DNA from: JBFAPK01 sp040676675
GTDB taxonomy: Bacteria; Actinomycetota; Actinomycetes; Mycobacteriales; Micromonosporaceae
Assembly (NCBI RefSeq): GCF_040676675.1
Contig: NZ_JBFAPK010000037.1
Span: 1 to 64,000 of the forward strand
Length of the DNA stretch: 64,000 nt
Direction of reading: 5' to 3'
The notes below the pieces were generated by a model that worked only from the letters and a program-made list of their open reading frames with translations, ran no database searches and was not told where the DNA came from. The first letter of the stretch is position 1. Each line of letters begins with the position of its first letter. The translations under genes were made by a program, and so were the position numbers. Shown here one piece after another: positions 42,111 to 50,512 of the stretch.

Positions 42111-42311
42111 CCGTCCGCACGGCGCGAATCCCGCGCGCTGAAGGCGACGGGCGCGGGAGCTGATGCGCACTGGAGTCGACGGTCTGCTGGAGCTGGCGGG
42201 CGCTGGAGCCGACGGGCCCTGGAACTGACGGTCAGATTGCTGACGCGCCGGGTGGCGTGGGAGGGCTACTATCCGGCCGGATGTGCGGCTCGCGCCAGTG
42301 GTCCGGAGCGG

Positions 42312-45152
42312 ATGATGAGCGACGAACGCGGCTTCTCGTTGAGGGTCACGGCTGCCGGTGCCGACGTGGACCGGACAGAGTTGGAGGAGATCGCCCTCCA
42401 ACTGCGGCACGATCTGCTGGCCGCCGGTGTACCCGGGGTGGAGCGTGCGGCGTACGGGCCGGCGCCGGAGGGCACGCGCTCCGTCGAGCTGATCGCGGCG
42501 GCTGTCGGCTTCGTCATCACGGGACTCTCGACGGCGGCCTCGGCGGCCCAGTTGGCCGAGTTCGTGCAGCGGTGGCGGGAGGCGCACCCCCGCCGCCGGA
42601 AGGTCGAGATCAACATCGTCACCGGTACGGCCGGTATCGTCGATCCCCCCGCGCCCGCCGGCCCGACCCGTACCGGTCGACGCAGCGCCCTCCTGGTCGC
42701 GGGCGGCGAGTACCGGGACCCGGGGCTGAGCGGGCTGCGCTCCCCGGCCGCCGACATCCGCGCGCTCGCCGAGGTGCTCGGCGATCCCGACATCGGCGGA
42801 TTCGACGTCCAGACGCTGACCGACGCGGCCGAACCTGTGGTACGTCGCCGGGTGGCGGCCTTCTTCGCCGACCGGAACCCCGAGGACGTGCTGCTTCTGC
42901 ATTTTTCCTGCCACGGTCTCAAGGACCAGCGCGGTCGGCTCTACCTGGCCGCCGCCGACACCGAACTGAACGCGCTGGCGGCCACCGCGCTGCCGGCGTC
43001 GTTCGTCTCCGAGCGGATGGGCGAGTCCGAGTCGAGGTCCGTGCTGTTGGTGCTCGACTGCTGCTACAGCGGGGCGTTCGCCCGCGACACCCGGGGCGAC
43101 CGTACGGTGCACGTCGCCGAGGAGTTCAGCCGCGGCGGGACGGGCCGCACGGTCTTCACCGCCTCCAGCGCCACCGAGTACTCGTTCGAGGGCGGCCAGC
43201 TCACCTCGTACGAGGTCCGGCCCTCGGTCTTCACGGAGGCGCTGGTGCGCGGTCTGCGTACCGGCGCCGCCGACCTCGACCACGACGGCGACATCTCTGC
43301 CGACGAGTTGTTCGACTACGCCGCCCGGCGGGTACGCGAGTCGCAGCCCGGCCAGGTGCCGCGCAGGTGGGAGTTCGACGTGAGCGGCGCGCTGCTGGTG
43401 GCCCGCAGCGTACGCCCGGCCGTGCTCCCCGAGGAGATCCGTGCCGACCTGCGCAGCGATCGGCCCGTCCTGCGGGAGGAGGCCGTCCGGGCCCTCGCCG
43501 AACTGCTGGCCGGCCCGCGCGACGGCTACCGGCGGGCCGCGTACGCCACGCTCGTCCACCTGCGCGACCACGACGACAGCAGCAGGGTCCGGAACGCGGC
43601 CGCCGAGGCGCTCACCGCCGCCCCGGCGCCCCCGACCCCGCCGCCCTCGCCCCCGCCGCCCTCGACCCCACCGCCAGCGACTCCGCCGCTGCCGGCCCCG
43701 GTGACCCGGCCGCTCACCCCGTCACAGCCCACGGCACCGGCCGCCACCGAGCCGACCACCACAGCACCGGCCAAGCTCGCCACCGCCGAGCCCGTGGCCG
43801 TCGACCCCGCCGTCCCGGGCGACGTCGCGGCCCCCGCCGTGACGTCCGCGCCCGACCAGGTGCTGGCCCCCGCCGTACCGGCGACCGGGGATTCCGTCCC
43901 GGCGAAGGCGCGTCCAGGCCCGGGTCCGTCCCGGCCGCCGGGCCCGCCGGAGCAGCGGAACCGCAGAGTACGCCTCATGGCGCTGGCGGCGGCCGGGCTC
44001 GCGGTCGCCGTGACCGTGACGATCGGGCTCGTCGTGCAGCACGCCGGCGGTGACTCCGAGGCCTCCCAGAACGCGCCCACCTTCGGCGACGACTTCGCGT
44101 CCGTCGCGGTCGACTACGACGGCGACCTCGAATCCGCCCTGCTGAGCCCGGACGGCAAGTGGCTGGTCACCCTCGACGCGGGCGCGAACGAGGTGGCGGC
44201 GCGTCCCGCGCGGATCTGGGACGTGTCGACCGGCCGGTCCGTCGTCGCCTTCGAAAGCGACTCCGATCCGGTCTTCAGCCCGGACGGCAAAATCGTCGCC
44301 ACCACCGCCTTCACCGGCAAGCGCGAGGTCCGCACGGTCGACGGCCAGCCGATCGGCGTGCTCATCGGCGGGGAGACGCTGGTCGAGCTGCGGGAGACCG
44401 CGACCGGCCGGAAGCTGGCGACGCTCTCCGGCCACGCGGGCAGCGCGTACGTCGCGTTCAGCCCCGACGGCAGGACCGTCGCCACCGCCAGCACCCGCGC
44501 CTCCGAGTCGTCCTTCGACGCGCCGGTCCGCCTCTGGGACCGGTCCAACGGTCAGCTGCTGGCCACCCTCGCCGGCCATGACAACGGGATCCAGAGCATG
44601 GCCTTCGGCCCCGACGGCAGGACGCTGGTCTCCAGCGCGGCCGGCGGTACCACGAAGGTCTGGGACGTCGCGGCCCGCAAGGCCACCGCTACCCTCGCCA
44701 ACGCGTGGTTCCCGATCTGGCTCAGCCCCGACGGCGCGACGCTCGTCACCCGGCACGACAAGGGTTTCGAGCTGCGGAGCATGCCCTCGGGCGCGCTCCG
44801 CGCCGCGATCACCGACGCGGGGAGCTTCGCGGGTTTCACCCCGGACTCCTCGGGCTACGCCACCGACACCGACGGCACGGTCCGGCTCTGGGACCTGGCC
44901 ACCCGGATGGAACGCAGCGAGCTGAACGCGCCGGTTACCGGTCCGCTGGTGTTCAGCCCGAGCGGCCGGATGATCGCCGCCCACGCCAAGGACGGCACCC
45001 CGATGCTGTGGGACGCCGCCAACGGGCAGGCCCTGAAAACCCTCGTGGCGCATAGCGACGCCGTCCTCGACCTCGTGTTCACACCGGACGGGAGGATCCT
45101 GTTCACTGCGGGGAAGGACAAGACGGTACGGCAGTGGTACGTGGGCCGATGA
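42312..45152 (+). CDS. EACC1-caspase-EF hand-TM-WD40 conflict-system protein
   Basis: A 946-residue multidomain protein. Residues 7-105 resemble the effector-associated constant component EACC1 (LEEIALQLRHDLLAAGV, LIAAAVGFVITGLSTAASAA). A caspase-like C14 protease follows (about 122-350): catalytic His201 in FSCHG and Cys251 in LDCCYSG. A perfect EF-hand loop, DLDHDGDISADEL, lies at 321-333. HEAT-like helices (370-435), a Pro/Ala/Thr-rich linker (436-548), one transmembrane helix (about 557-577) and a WD40 propeller (590-946; repeated LWD/IWD ends) complete it. The propeller is probably extracytosolic and senses, the protease cytosolic and acts. ATG 42315 is an equally good start. It stands alone as a transcription unit. 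Confidence 0.9.
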   Translation: MMSDERGFSLRVTAAGADVDRTELEEIALQLRHDLLAAGVPGVERAAYGPAPEGTRSVELIAAAVGFVITGLSTAASAAQLAEFVQRWREAHPRRRKVEINIVTGTAGIVDPPAPAGPTRTGRRSALLVAGGEYRDPGLSGLRSPAADIRALAEVLGDPDIGGFDVQTLTDAAEPVVRRRVAAFFADRNPEDVLLLHFSCHGLKDQRGRLYLAAADTELNALAATALPASFVSERMGESESRSVLLVLDCCYSGAFARDTRGDRTVHVAEEFSRGGTGRTVFTASSATEYSFEGGQLTSYEVRPSVFTEALVRGLRTGAADLDHDGDISADELFDYAARRVRESQPGQVPRRWEFDVSGALLVARSVRPAVLPEEIRADLRSDRPVLREEAVRALAELLAGPRDGYRRAAYATLVHLRDHDDSSRVRNAAAEALTAAPAPPTPPPSPPPPSTPPPATPPLPAPVTRPLTPSQPTAPAATEPTTTAPAKLATAEPVAVDPAVPGDVAAPAVTSAPDQVLAPAVPATGDSVPAKARPGPGPSRPPGPPEQRNRRVRLMALAAAGLAVAVTVTIGLVVQHAGGDSEASQNAPTFGDDFASVAVDYDGDLESALLSPDGKWLVTLDAGANEVAARPARIWDVSTGRSVVAFESDSDPVFSPDGKIVATTAFTGKREVRTVDGQPIGVLIGGETLVELRETATGRKLATLSGHAGSAYVAFSPDGRTVATASTRASESSFDAPVRLWDRSNGQLLATLAGHDNGIQSMAFGPDGRTLVSSAAGGTTKVWDVAARKATATLANAWFPIWLSPDGATLVTRHDKGFELRSMPSGALRAAITDAGSFAGFTPDSSGYATDTDGTVRLWDLATRMERSELNAPVTGPLVFSPSGRMIAAHAKDGTPMLWDAANGQALKTLVAHSDAVLDLVFTPDGRILFTAGKDKTVRQWYVGR

Positions 45153-45162
45153 CCGCCAACCG

Positions 45163-45498
45163 CTAACTCTCGTCGGCGGCACCGGGCGCGGAACTGCCGA
45201 AGCCCGGCTGGAACCGCTCGGACGGCGCGCCGACCTCGGCCCAGCACCGCCCGTTGCGCATCTCCGCGCCCGGTACGTCGGTCAGCAGCCCCACCGGATC
45301 GACCAGGCTGGCGACCGCCTGGACCAGGTCGCCCCGCAGCTCGGCGACGGCCTCGTCCAGGGTGTCCGACTCCTGCGACCAGTCGATGTCCGCCTCCCCC
45401 AGCCGCTGGGCGGCGCGTTCGAGGACCGCGTCCGGGTCGTCGACCGTGACCTCCACCCGGCAGTACACCTGGAGAACGACCGGCTTCGTCTTCTTCAT
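45163..45498 (-). CDS. Hypothetical protein (111 aa), convergent with the caspase gene
   Basis: A small acidic protein: KPVVLQVYCRVEVTVDDPDAVLERAAQRL opens it, the middle is helical (DTLDEAVAELRGDLVQAVASL), and the end is Gly/Ala/Ser-rich. ATG 45498 was chosen at MKKTKPVV; a longer reading has poor composition. Only 10 bp separate its stop from that of the caspase gene. No family recognised. Confidence 0.6.
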   Translation of the reverse strand: MKKTKPVVLQVYCRVEVTVDDPDAVLERAAQRLGEADIDWSQESDTLDEAVAELRGDLVQAVASLVDPVGLLTDVPGAEMRNGRCWAEVGAPSERFQPGFGSSAPGAADES

Positions 45499-45590
45499 CC
45501 GGCAGAGCGTGCCACACGAACCGGGCGAGGCCGCCGGCAATTTCCCGGACCGGGAACCTCGACCGGCGGCGCCGGCGGTCCTGCTCGGCC

Positions 45591-45621
45591 GCTCCTGACC
45601 CGGGCTGACCGGGTCAGGAGC
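45591..45621 (-). terminator. Strong hairpin terminator of the subtilisin gene
   Basis: GCTCCTGACCCGG and CCGGGTCAGGAGC are perfect 13-bp arms with a 5-nt loop, located 19 bp after the subtilisin stop. Confidence 0.8.
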
Positions 45622-45640
45622 GGCGAAGCGGTCAGCCGGA

Positions 45641-47413
45641 TCAGCGACCGGCCTGCAACGCCGTCCAGGTGGCCTTGCCGACGAGCCCGTCCGCCTGGAG
45701 GCCGCGCGAACTCTGGTAGTTGGTGACGGCCGTCTTGGTCGCCGGCCCGAAGGCGCCGTCGATGGTGACGGTACGGCCCAGCGCGGCGGTCAGCGCGCGT
45801 TGCAGCCGCCGTACGTCGGCTCCCGACGACCCGCTGCTCAGCGTGGGCTGGGTGCCGGCGGACAACAGCGCGGTCCAGGTGTGCGAGTCGACCACCCCGG
45901 TTGCCGGCAGCCCCCGGGCGGACTGGAAGGCGCCGACGGCCGCGACCGTGGTCGCGTCGAGCGTGCCACTGGGCACCTCGCCGCCGGTGTCGACGCCGAG
46001 GGCCTTGAGCAGGCACTGCGCGATGGTGACGGCCGTACCGGTGGCGCCCGCGGCCAGTTGCGGGTAGGCCGTGAGGTCGAGGCTCACGCCCTGGCAGGCC
46101 AGCGTTCCGATGTCGCGCAGGTAGAGCAGCCGGTTCGGCGAACCGGTACCCGGACTGGTCACCACGCCGGTGGTGGCGCTGTTGACGAGGTAGTCGCGGA
46201 CCTGCGCCGGCGTGTACGACGGGCGCGCCGAGAGCACGAGCGCCGCCGCGCCGGTGACGTGCGGGGCCGCCATCGAGGTACCGCTCTTGACGCTGATGGC
46301 GGTGTCGCCGCTGTAGTCGGTCGAGGTGATCTCCGACCCGGGCGCGAAGAGGTCCAGGCAGGTGCCGTAGTTCGAGTACGACGCGCGGGCGTCGCCGACG
46401 GCGGTGGCGCCGACCGTGATGGCGGCCGGGACCCGGGCGGGCGACTGGCCGCAGGCGTCGACGTTGTCGTTGCCGCCGGAGACCGCGACCGTCACGCCGG
46501 ACGCGATCAGGTTCGCCGTCGCCTGGTCCATCGCGGTGCTGGAGCCGCCGATGCTGATGTTCGCCACCGCCGGCTTGACCGCGTTGGCCCGCACCCAGTC
46601 GACCGCGGCGATGACGGCGTCCCAGGTGCCGCTGCCGGTGCAGTCCAGCGCCCGTACCGCGACCAGGTTGACCTGCTTGGCGACGCCGTAAGCGGTGCCG
46701 CCGACGGTACCGGCGACGTGGGTGCCGTGTCCGTTGCAGTCGTCGGCGCTGCCGCCGTCGACCGCGTCGAATCCGCTGGTGGCACGGCCGCCGAAGTCGC
46801 TGTGCGAGAGGCGGATGCCGCTGTCGACGACGTACGCCGTCACGCCCCTGCCCTGGGTCGGATAGGCGTACGCGTTGTCCAGCGGCATGGTCCGCTGGTC
46901 GACCCGGTCCAGCCCCCAGGAGGGCGGGTTGGTCTGGACACCGGTCGCCGTGACCCGCCGGTTCTGCTCGACGTATGCGACCGCCGGGTCGGCGGCGAGC
47001 CGGCGCGCCTCCTGCTCGTTCAGCCGGACCGAGAACCCGGGCAGGGCGTTCGAGTAGACCCGACCCACCTTGCCGCCGTGCGCGTCGGCGAGCCGGGCCG
47101 CGGTGCTCGCCACCGCGCTGGCCGCGGCGACGGTACCCGGGGCCGGCGCGGCGGTCTCCTTGAGCACGACGATGTAGCTGCCGGCCACCGCGTCCGGCCC
47201 GCCGGCGCCGCGGATCTCGCCGGCCACGGCCGCCGAGGCGGCCACGGCCGCCGAGGCGGCCACGGGTGCTGAGGCAGCCGCGTCCAGTGACGCGGCCGGG
47301 GGCGCCGACGCGGCCATGGCCGGGGCGCCGGCCAGCGTGTACCCGACGGCGAGACCGACGCCCAGCCCGGAGGCGACGGCGGATCTTCGCCAGGCTGCGA
47401 GTGAACGTTGCAC
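45641..47413 (-). CDS. Secreted S8 subtilisin with two peptidoglycan-binding domains
   Basis: A 590-residue exported protease: signal peptide (1-35), I9-type propeptide (about 75-145), then the S8 catalytic domain with Asp197 (VVDSGI), His229 (NGHGTHVAG) and Ser380 (SGTSMAAPHV). Two C-terminal peptidoglycan_binding_1 units follow (about 440-510 and 515-590; VRRLQRAL, IDGAFGPATKTAVTNYQSSRGL). These should hold the enzyme at the cell wall. GTG 47413 was chosen because GGGAGGAACG lies just before it. Ala-rich 18-bp tandem repeats occur after the signal peptide. Confidence 0.95.
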   Translation of the reverse strand: MQRSLAAWRRSAVASGLGVGLAVGYTLAGAPAMAASAPPAASLDAAASAPVAASAAVAASAAVAGEIRGAGGPDAVAGSYIVVLKETAAPAPGTVAAASAVASTAARLADAHGGKVGRVYSNALPGFSVRLNEQEARRLAADPAVAYVEQNRRVTATGVQTNPPSWGLDRVDQRTMPLDNAYAYPTQGRGVTAYVVDSGIRLSHSDFGGRATSGFDAVDGGSADDCNGHGTHVAGTVGGTAYGVAKQVNLVAVRALDCTGSGTWDAVIAAVDWVRANAVKPAVANISIGGSSTAMDQATANLIASGVTVAVSGGNDNVDACGQSPARVPAAITVGATAVGDARASYSNYGTCLDLFAPGSEITSTDYSGDTAISVKSGTSMAAPHVTGAAALVLSARPSYTPAQVRDYLVNSATTGVVTSPGTGSPNRLLYLRDIGTLACQGVSLDLTAYPQLAAGATGTAVTIAQCLLKALGVDTGGEVPSGTLDATTVAAVGAFQSARGLPATGVVDSHTWTALLSAGTQPTLSSGSSGADVRRLQRALTAALGRTVTIDGAFGPATKTAVTNYQSSRGLQADGLVGKATWTALQAGR

Positions 47414-47442
47414 GTCCCGTTCCTCCCCATGAGACAGCTCCG

Positions 47443-48141
47443 TCACCGGCGCGGAGGCGGCGGCGGACGATCGGGATCGATCGGGGGGAACGCTATGGGG
47501 CGGGCCGGGCCCTCGACAGGTGAGAAGTGGCCGGACGTCCGGGCGGCGGCCCGCGCGCGGTCGGCGGGAATGCCGAGCACCTGGGCGATGAGATCGCCGA
47601 CCAGGTCCGGCGGGATCGGCCGGTGGGCGACGAAGCGGCGGTAGAAGAGCGGGCTGGTCAGCAGGTCGGTGGTCAGCTCCGGGTCGAGGTGGTCGGGCAG
47701 TTGGCCGCGCTCGCGGGCCCGGGCCAGCGCGACGAGCAGCGGTTTCCGGCGCCGCTGGGTCAGGTCGGCGTGGAGTGTCGCGAGGGTGGGATCCCGTTCG
47801 GCGGCGTCCATGAAGGCGGCGAGCAGGCGCGGGAACGGCGTCCGCTCCAGCATGGTGACGAACGCGTTGAGCAGCTGGGCGACGTCGGTCTCGACGCGGC
47901 CGGTGTCGGGGACCGGGAAGGGCCGGAACGTGGCGTCCATGGCGTCGATCATCAGCGCGCCGGAGGTGGGCCAGTGCCGGTACAGGGTCGCCTTGCTCGC
48001 GCCGGCCCGCCGGGCGACGGCCTCCATGGTGAAGCCGGCCAGGCCGTGCTCGTCGAGCACCTCCAGGGCGGCCCGCAACACCCGCTGCCGGGCGCCTGCC
48101 CCGCGTGCGATCGGTTCCCGGGCCTGGGGGCCGCTCGGCAT
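47443..48141 (-). CDS. TetR-family transcriptional regulator
   Basis: A 232-residue TetR repressor: VLRAALEVLDEHGLAGFTMEAVARRAGASKATLYRHWP (about 20-57) is the DNA-binding helix-turn-helix; the rest is the helical ligand domain with a Pro-rich tail. GGAGGTGAGG precedes ATG 48141. It is divergent from a DoxX gene and 29 bp upstream of the subtilisin gene, so it may share a transcript with the latter. Confidence 0.92.
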   Translation of the reverse strand: MPSGPQAREPIARGAGARQRVLRAALEVLDEHGLAGFTMEAVARRAGASKATLYRHWPTSGALMIDAMDATFRPFPVPDTGRVETDVAQLLNAFVTMLERTPFPRLLAAFMDAAERDPTLATLHADLTQRRRKPLLVALARARERGQLPDHLDPELTTDLLTSPLFYRRFVAHRPIPPDLVGDLIAQVLGIPADRARAAARTSGHFSPVEGPARPIAFPPIDPDRPPPPPRR

Positions 48142-48160
48142 TGCCTCACCTCCATCGAAA

Positions 48161-48197
48161 CGATACCGTACCCATATAAGAGAACGGACCCGTATCG
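48161..48197. promoter_or_regulatory. Candidate TetR operator between tetR and doxX
   Basis: CGATAC and GTATCG half-sites (48161-48166 and 48192-48197) flank an AT-rich centre with TATAAG. The spacing is wide for a TetR site, so the true operator may involve only part of it. Confidence 0.4.
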
Positions 48198-48211
48198 ATA
48201 GGAGGGATCCG

Positions 48212-48634
48212 ATGGTACGAGCGACAGCCGCCACCCCCGGATCGCCCGCCGGCCCGACGGCGGTGCGGCGCCACCACTACCGCGCCGCCGCCTACTGGTC
48301 GGTCACGGCGGTGGTCGTGGGCGAGTGCGCGATCGGCGGCGCGATGGACCTGTTCCGGATGCCGCCCTTCTATCCCGTGATGATCGACCTGGGATATCCC
48401 GCCTACCTCGCCACGATCATGGGTACCGCGAAGTTGATCGCCGCCGTGGTGTTGCTGGCACCCGGACTGCGCCGGCTCAAGGAGTGGGCCTACGCCGGCG
48501 TAATGATCAACATGATCGGCGCCGCCGCCTCGCACGTCGCCATGCACCAGGCCTCGGGCGTCATCGCGCCCGCCATGTTCGCGCTGCTCGCGATCGCATC
48601 CTGGGCCTGGCGTCCGCCCGCGCGCCGGCTCTGA
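48212..48634 (+). CDS. DoxX-family membrane protein
   Basis: A 140-residue protein with four predicted helices; the core has FYPVMIDLGYPAYLATIMGTAKLIAAVVLLAPGLRRLKEWAYAGVMINMIGAAASH, which fits the DoxX/DoxX-like family. ATAGGAGG precedes the ATG. TetR-DoxX divergent pairs are common; the family is linked to redox stress but the molecular role is not settled. Confidence 0.88.
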   Translation: MVRATAATPGSPAGPTAVRRHHYRAAAYWSVTAVVVGECAIGGAMDLFRMPPFYPVMIDLGYPAYLATIMGTAKLIAAVVLLAPGLRRLKEWAYAGVMINMIGAAASHVAMHQASGVIAPAMFALLAIASWAWRPPARRL

Positions 48635-48652
48635 ACCTCCTTCCGCCCTCGG

Positions 48653-49096
48653 TCACTCCGCCGGCGTCGCCGGGCTCGTGCGCTCGGTCAGCCGCTCGAA
48701 ACGCTGTCGGGCCGCCTGCGCGGTGCCGAGGCCGAGGCCGAACGCGATCGCCTGCCAGGTGAGCCCTCGGTTGCGGGCCAGGTCGAGCAGCCCCGCCTCC
48801 AGCGCGTCGAGTTCGGCGCGTACGTGCGGGATCAGGGTGAGCGCGGCCGTGAGGTCGGCCTGGTCCACCCGCTCCTCGTCCGGCGCCGGCAGCGCCGCCC
48901 CGCCCGCGAGCGCCGTCACCAGGCAGACCGCCTCGTACGGGTCGAGCACGCTCGGGTTGCTCCAGCGCCGCCGTTGTTCGTCGGTGGTGGCGTGCCGCTC
49001 GGCGATGCGCATGAGCGCCGCGTAGGTGCGCTGGGCGCGGGCCCGCCCGGCGTCCGGCGGCGCGAAGGGGTCCTCGGTCTGGCGTGCGTCACTCAT
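48653..49096 (-). CDS. Predicted DNA-binding protein with C-terminal HTH
   Basis: A 147-residue helical protein; NRGLTWQAIAFGLGLGTAQAARQRFERL (about 108-135) is a helix-turn-helix seen in small actinobacterial regulators. The N-terminal part (TYAALMRIAERHATTDEQRRRW, EAVCLVTALAGGAALP) is of unknown fold. It is divergent from a methyltransferase across an unusually AT-rich spacer with overlapping dyads. Confidence 0.75.
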   Translation of the reverse strand: MSDARQTEDPFAPPDAGRARAQRTYAALMRIAERHATTDEQRRRWSNPSVLDPYEAVCLVTALAGGAALPAPDEERVDQADLTAALTLIPHVRAELDALEAGLLDLARNRGLTWQAIAFGLGLGTAQAARQRFERLTERTSPATPAE

Positions 49097-49125
49097 GCCA
49101 CCACCTCAGCATGTAAACGAGAAAA

Positions 49126-49163
49126 TGTCAACAAAGCGTGTTGAACATAGCGTTTAACTATGT
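49126..49163. promoter_or_regulatory. AT-rich divergent control region with dyads
   Basis: A minus-strand TTGACA (49126-49131) is a probable -35. Next to it lie ACATAG-N7-CTATGT (49145-49163) and the overlapping dyad GTTGAACATAGCGTTTAAC. They are candidate operators for the HTH protein. Confidence 0.45.
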
Positions 49164-49196
49164 GCGTCACGCCGGCCAGGGCGATATCGTCCGCTC

Positions 49197-49967
49197 GTGA
49201 TCGGCGAGCGGGGGAGGGATCACGTGGACGACGCGGACGGGTACTTCGGGGAGGACGTCGCGGCCCGCTACGACGATCCGTCCTCGGAGATGTTCCGGCC
49301 GGAGGTCGTGGCCGCGACCGTGGACGTACTCGCGGAACTCGCGGGTCGCGGCCGGGCCCTTGAACTGGGAATCGGTACCGGCCGGATCGCCCTGCCGCTG
49401 GCCGCCCGCGGCGTCCCGGTCCACGGCATCGACCTGTCCCGGGCGATGGTGGCCCGGCTGCGCGACAAGCCCGGCGGCGACGCGATCGGCGTGACCGTCG
49501 GCGACTTCGCCACCGCCAGGGCGGACGGGACGTTCTCCCTCGCCTACCTCGTCTTCAACACGATCATGAACCTGACGAGCCAAGAGGCTCAGGTGGCCTG
49601 CTTCCGCAACGTCGCGGCCCACCTCGAACCGGGCGGCCGCTTCGTCATCGAGGTGATGGTGCCCGAGCTGCGCAAGCTGCCGCCGGGCCAGAACGTCGTA
49701 CCGTTCCGGACCGACCCGACCGGCTGGGCGTACGACATCTACGACGTCGCCACCCAGGCGATGAGCTCGAACTACGTCGAGGTGGTCGACGGGCGCGGCC
49801 GCTACCGGTCCATCCCCTTCCGGTACGTCTGGCCCGCCGAACTCGACCTGATGGCCCAGCTCGCCGGGCTGCGGCTGCGCGACCGCTGGGCCGACTGGAC
49901 CCGGGAGCCCTTCACGGGCGAGAGCGGCAAGCACGTCTCGGTCTGGGAGAAGCCCGCCGAAGGGTGA
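49197..49967 (+). CDS. Class I SAM-dependent methyltransferase
   Basis: A 256-residue methyltransferase: ALELGIGTGRIALPLAARGVPVHGIDLS (about 54-81) is the SAM site, with VGDFAT and FNTIMNLTSQEAQVACFRNVAAHLEPGGRFVIEV following. No acceptor domain is recognisable. GTG start at 49197. It is divergent from the HTH gene and 30 bp upstream of ynfA. Confidence 0.88.
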   Translation: MIGERGRDHVDDADGYFGEDVAARYDDPSSEMFRPEVVAATVDVLAELAGRGRALELGIGTGRIALPLAARGVPVHGIDLSRAMVARLRDKPGGDAIGVTVGDFATARADGTFSLAYLVFNTIMNLTSQEAQVACFRNVAAHLEPGGRFVIEVMVPELRKLPPGQNVVPFRTDPTGWAYDIYDVATQAMSSNYVEVVDGRGRYRSIPFRYVWPAELDLMAQLAGLRLRDRWADWTREPFTGESGKHVSVWEKPAEG

Positions 49968-49997
49968 TCCGGGCGGGCGGCGCACTACGGTCTGACC

Positions 49998-50333
49998 ATG
50001 ACGGTCGCCCGTTCCATCGCGTTGTTCCTGCTCGCCGCGCTGGCGGAGATCGGGGGCGCCTGGCTGGTCTGGCAGGGCTGGCGCGAGCACCGGGGCCTGC
50101 TCTGGATCGCGGGCGGGCTCGTCGCGCTCGGCGTCTACGGCTTCGTCGCCACCTTCCAGCCCGACCCGAACTTCGGCCGCGTCCTCGCGGCGTACGGCGG
50201 TGTCTTCGTCGCCGGCTCGCTCGCCTGGGGCGTCGTGGTCGACCGTTTCCGCCCGGACCGGTACGACCTCGCCGGCGCGCTGATCTGCCTCCTCGGCGTC
50301 GCCGTCATCATGTACGCGCCGCGTAACGGCTGA
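49998..50333 (+). CDS. YnfA family membrane protein (UPF0060)
   Basis: A 111-residue protein with four helices, opening with ALFLLAALAEIGGAWLVWQGWREHRG and including GFVATFQPDPNFGRVLAAYGGVFVAGSLAWGVVVDRFRPDRYDLAGALICLLGV, the full family pattern. YnfA is related to small multidrug resistance exporters. Its last codons and stop are part of a four-fold 25-bp tandem duplication. Confidence 0.92.
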   Translation: MTVARSIALFLLAALAEIGGAWLVWQGWREHRGLLWIAGGLVALGVYGFVATFQPDPNFGRVLAAYGGVFVAGSLAWGVVVDRFRPDRYDLAGALICLLGVAVIMYAPRNG

Positions 50334-50415
50334 TCCTGTCGCGCCGCGTAACGGCTGATCCTGTCGCGCCGCGTAACGGCTGATCCTGTCGCGCCGCGTA
50401 ACGGCTGATCCTGTC
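50316..50415 (+). repeat. Tandem duplication, 4 x 25 bp, across the ynfA stop codon
   Basis: The unit begins GCGCCGCGTAACGGCTGATC and continues CTGTC. Four identical copies run head to tail, the first including the last codons and TGA of ynfA. Confidence 0.95.
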
Positions 50416-50454
50416 GCGGGTCGGGTCTCGGGGTCGGGGGTGTTTCTCGTTCTC

Positions 50455-50500
50455 GCTCCACATCTTCTTCGATGTGATCACATCGAAGAAGATGTGGAGC
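50455..50500. terminator. 46-bp perfect palindrome between convergent genes
   Basis: The 23-bp arm GCTCCACATCTTCTTCGATG plus TGA is followed at once by its exact complement. In RNA it would form a long hairpin with a minimal loop. It lies between ynfA and the minus-strand methyltransferase and can serve both as a terminator. Confidence 0.85.
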
Positions 50501-50512
50501 CGAAGAGGCGAC

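Noticed and set aside
41307..43571. Long minus-strand frame opposite the ArsR, SRPBCC and caspase genes
   Set aside because: It is an antisense by-product of high GC3; the odd YCFFS repeats in it come from the arsR tandem duplication.
45641..47413. Subtilisin as part of the caspase conflict system
   Set aside because: It is a secreted wall-bound protease with its own terminator and TetR gene; proximity alone does not support a link.
48161..48197. A firm TetR operator call at CGATAC/GTATCG
   Set aside because: The spacer of 25 bp is too wide for a standard TetR dimer, so it was kept only as a weak candidate.
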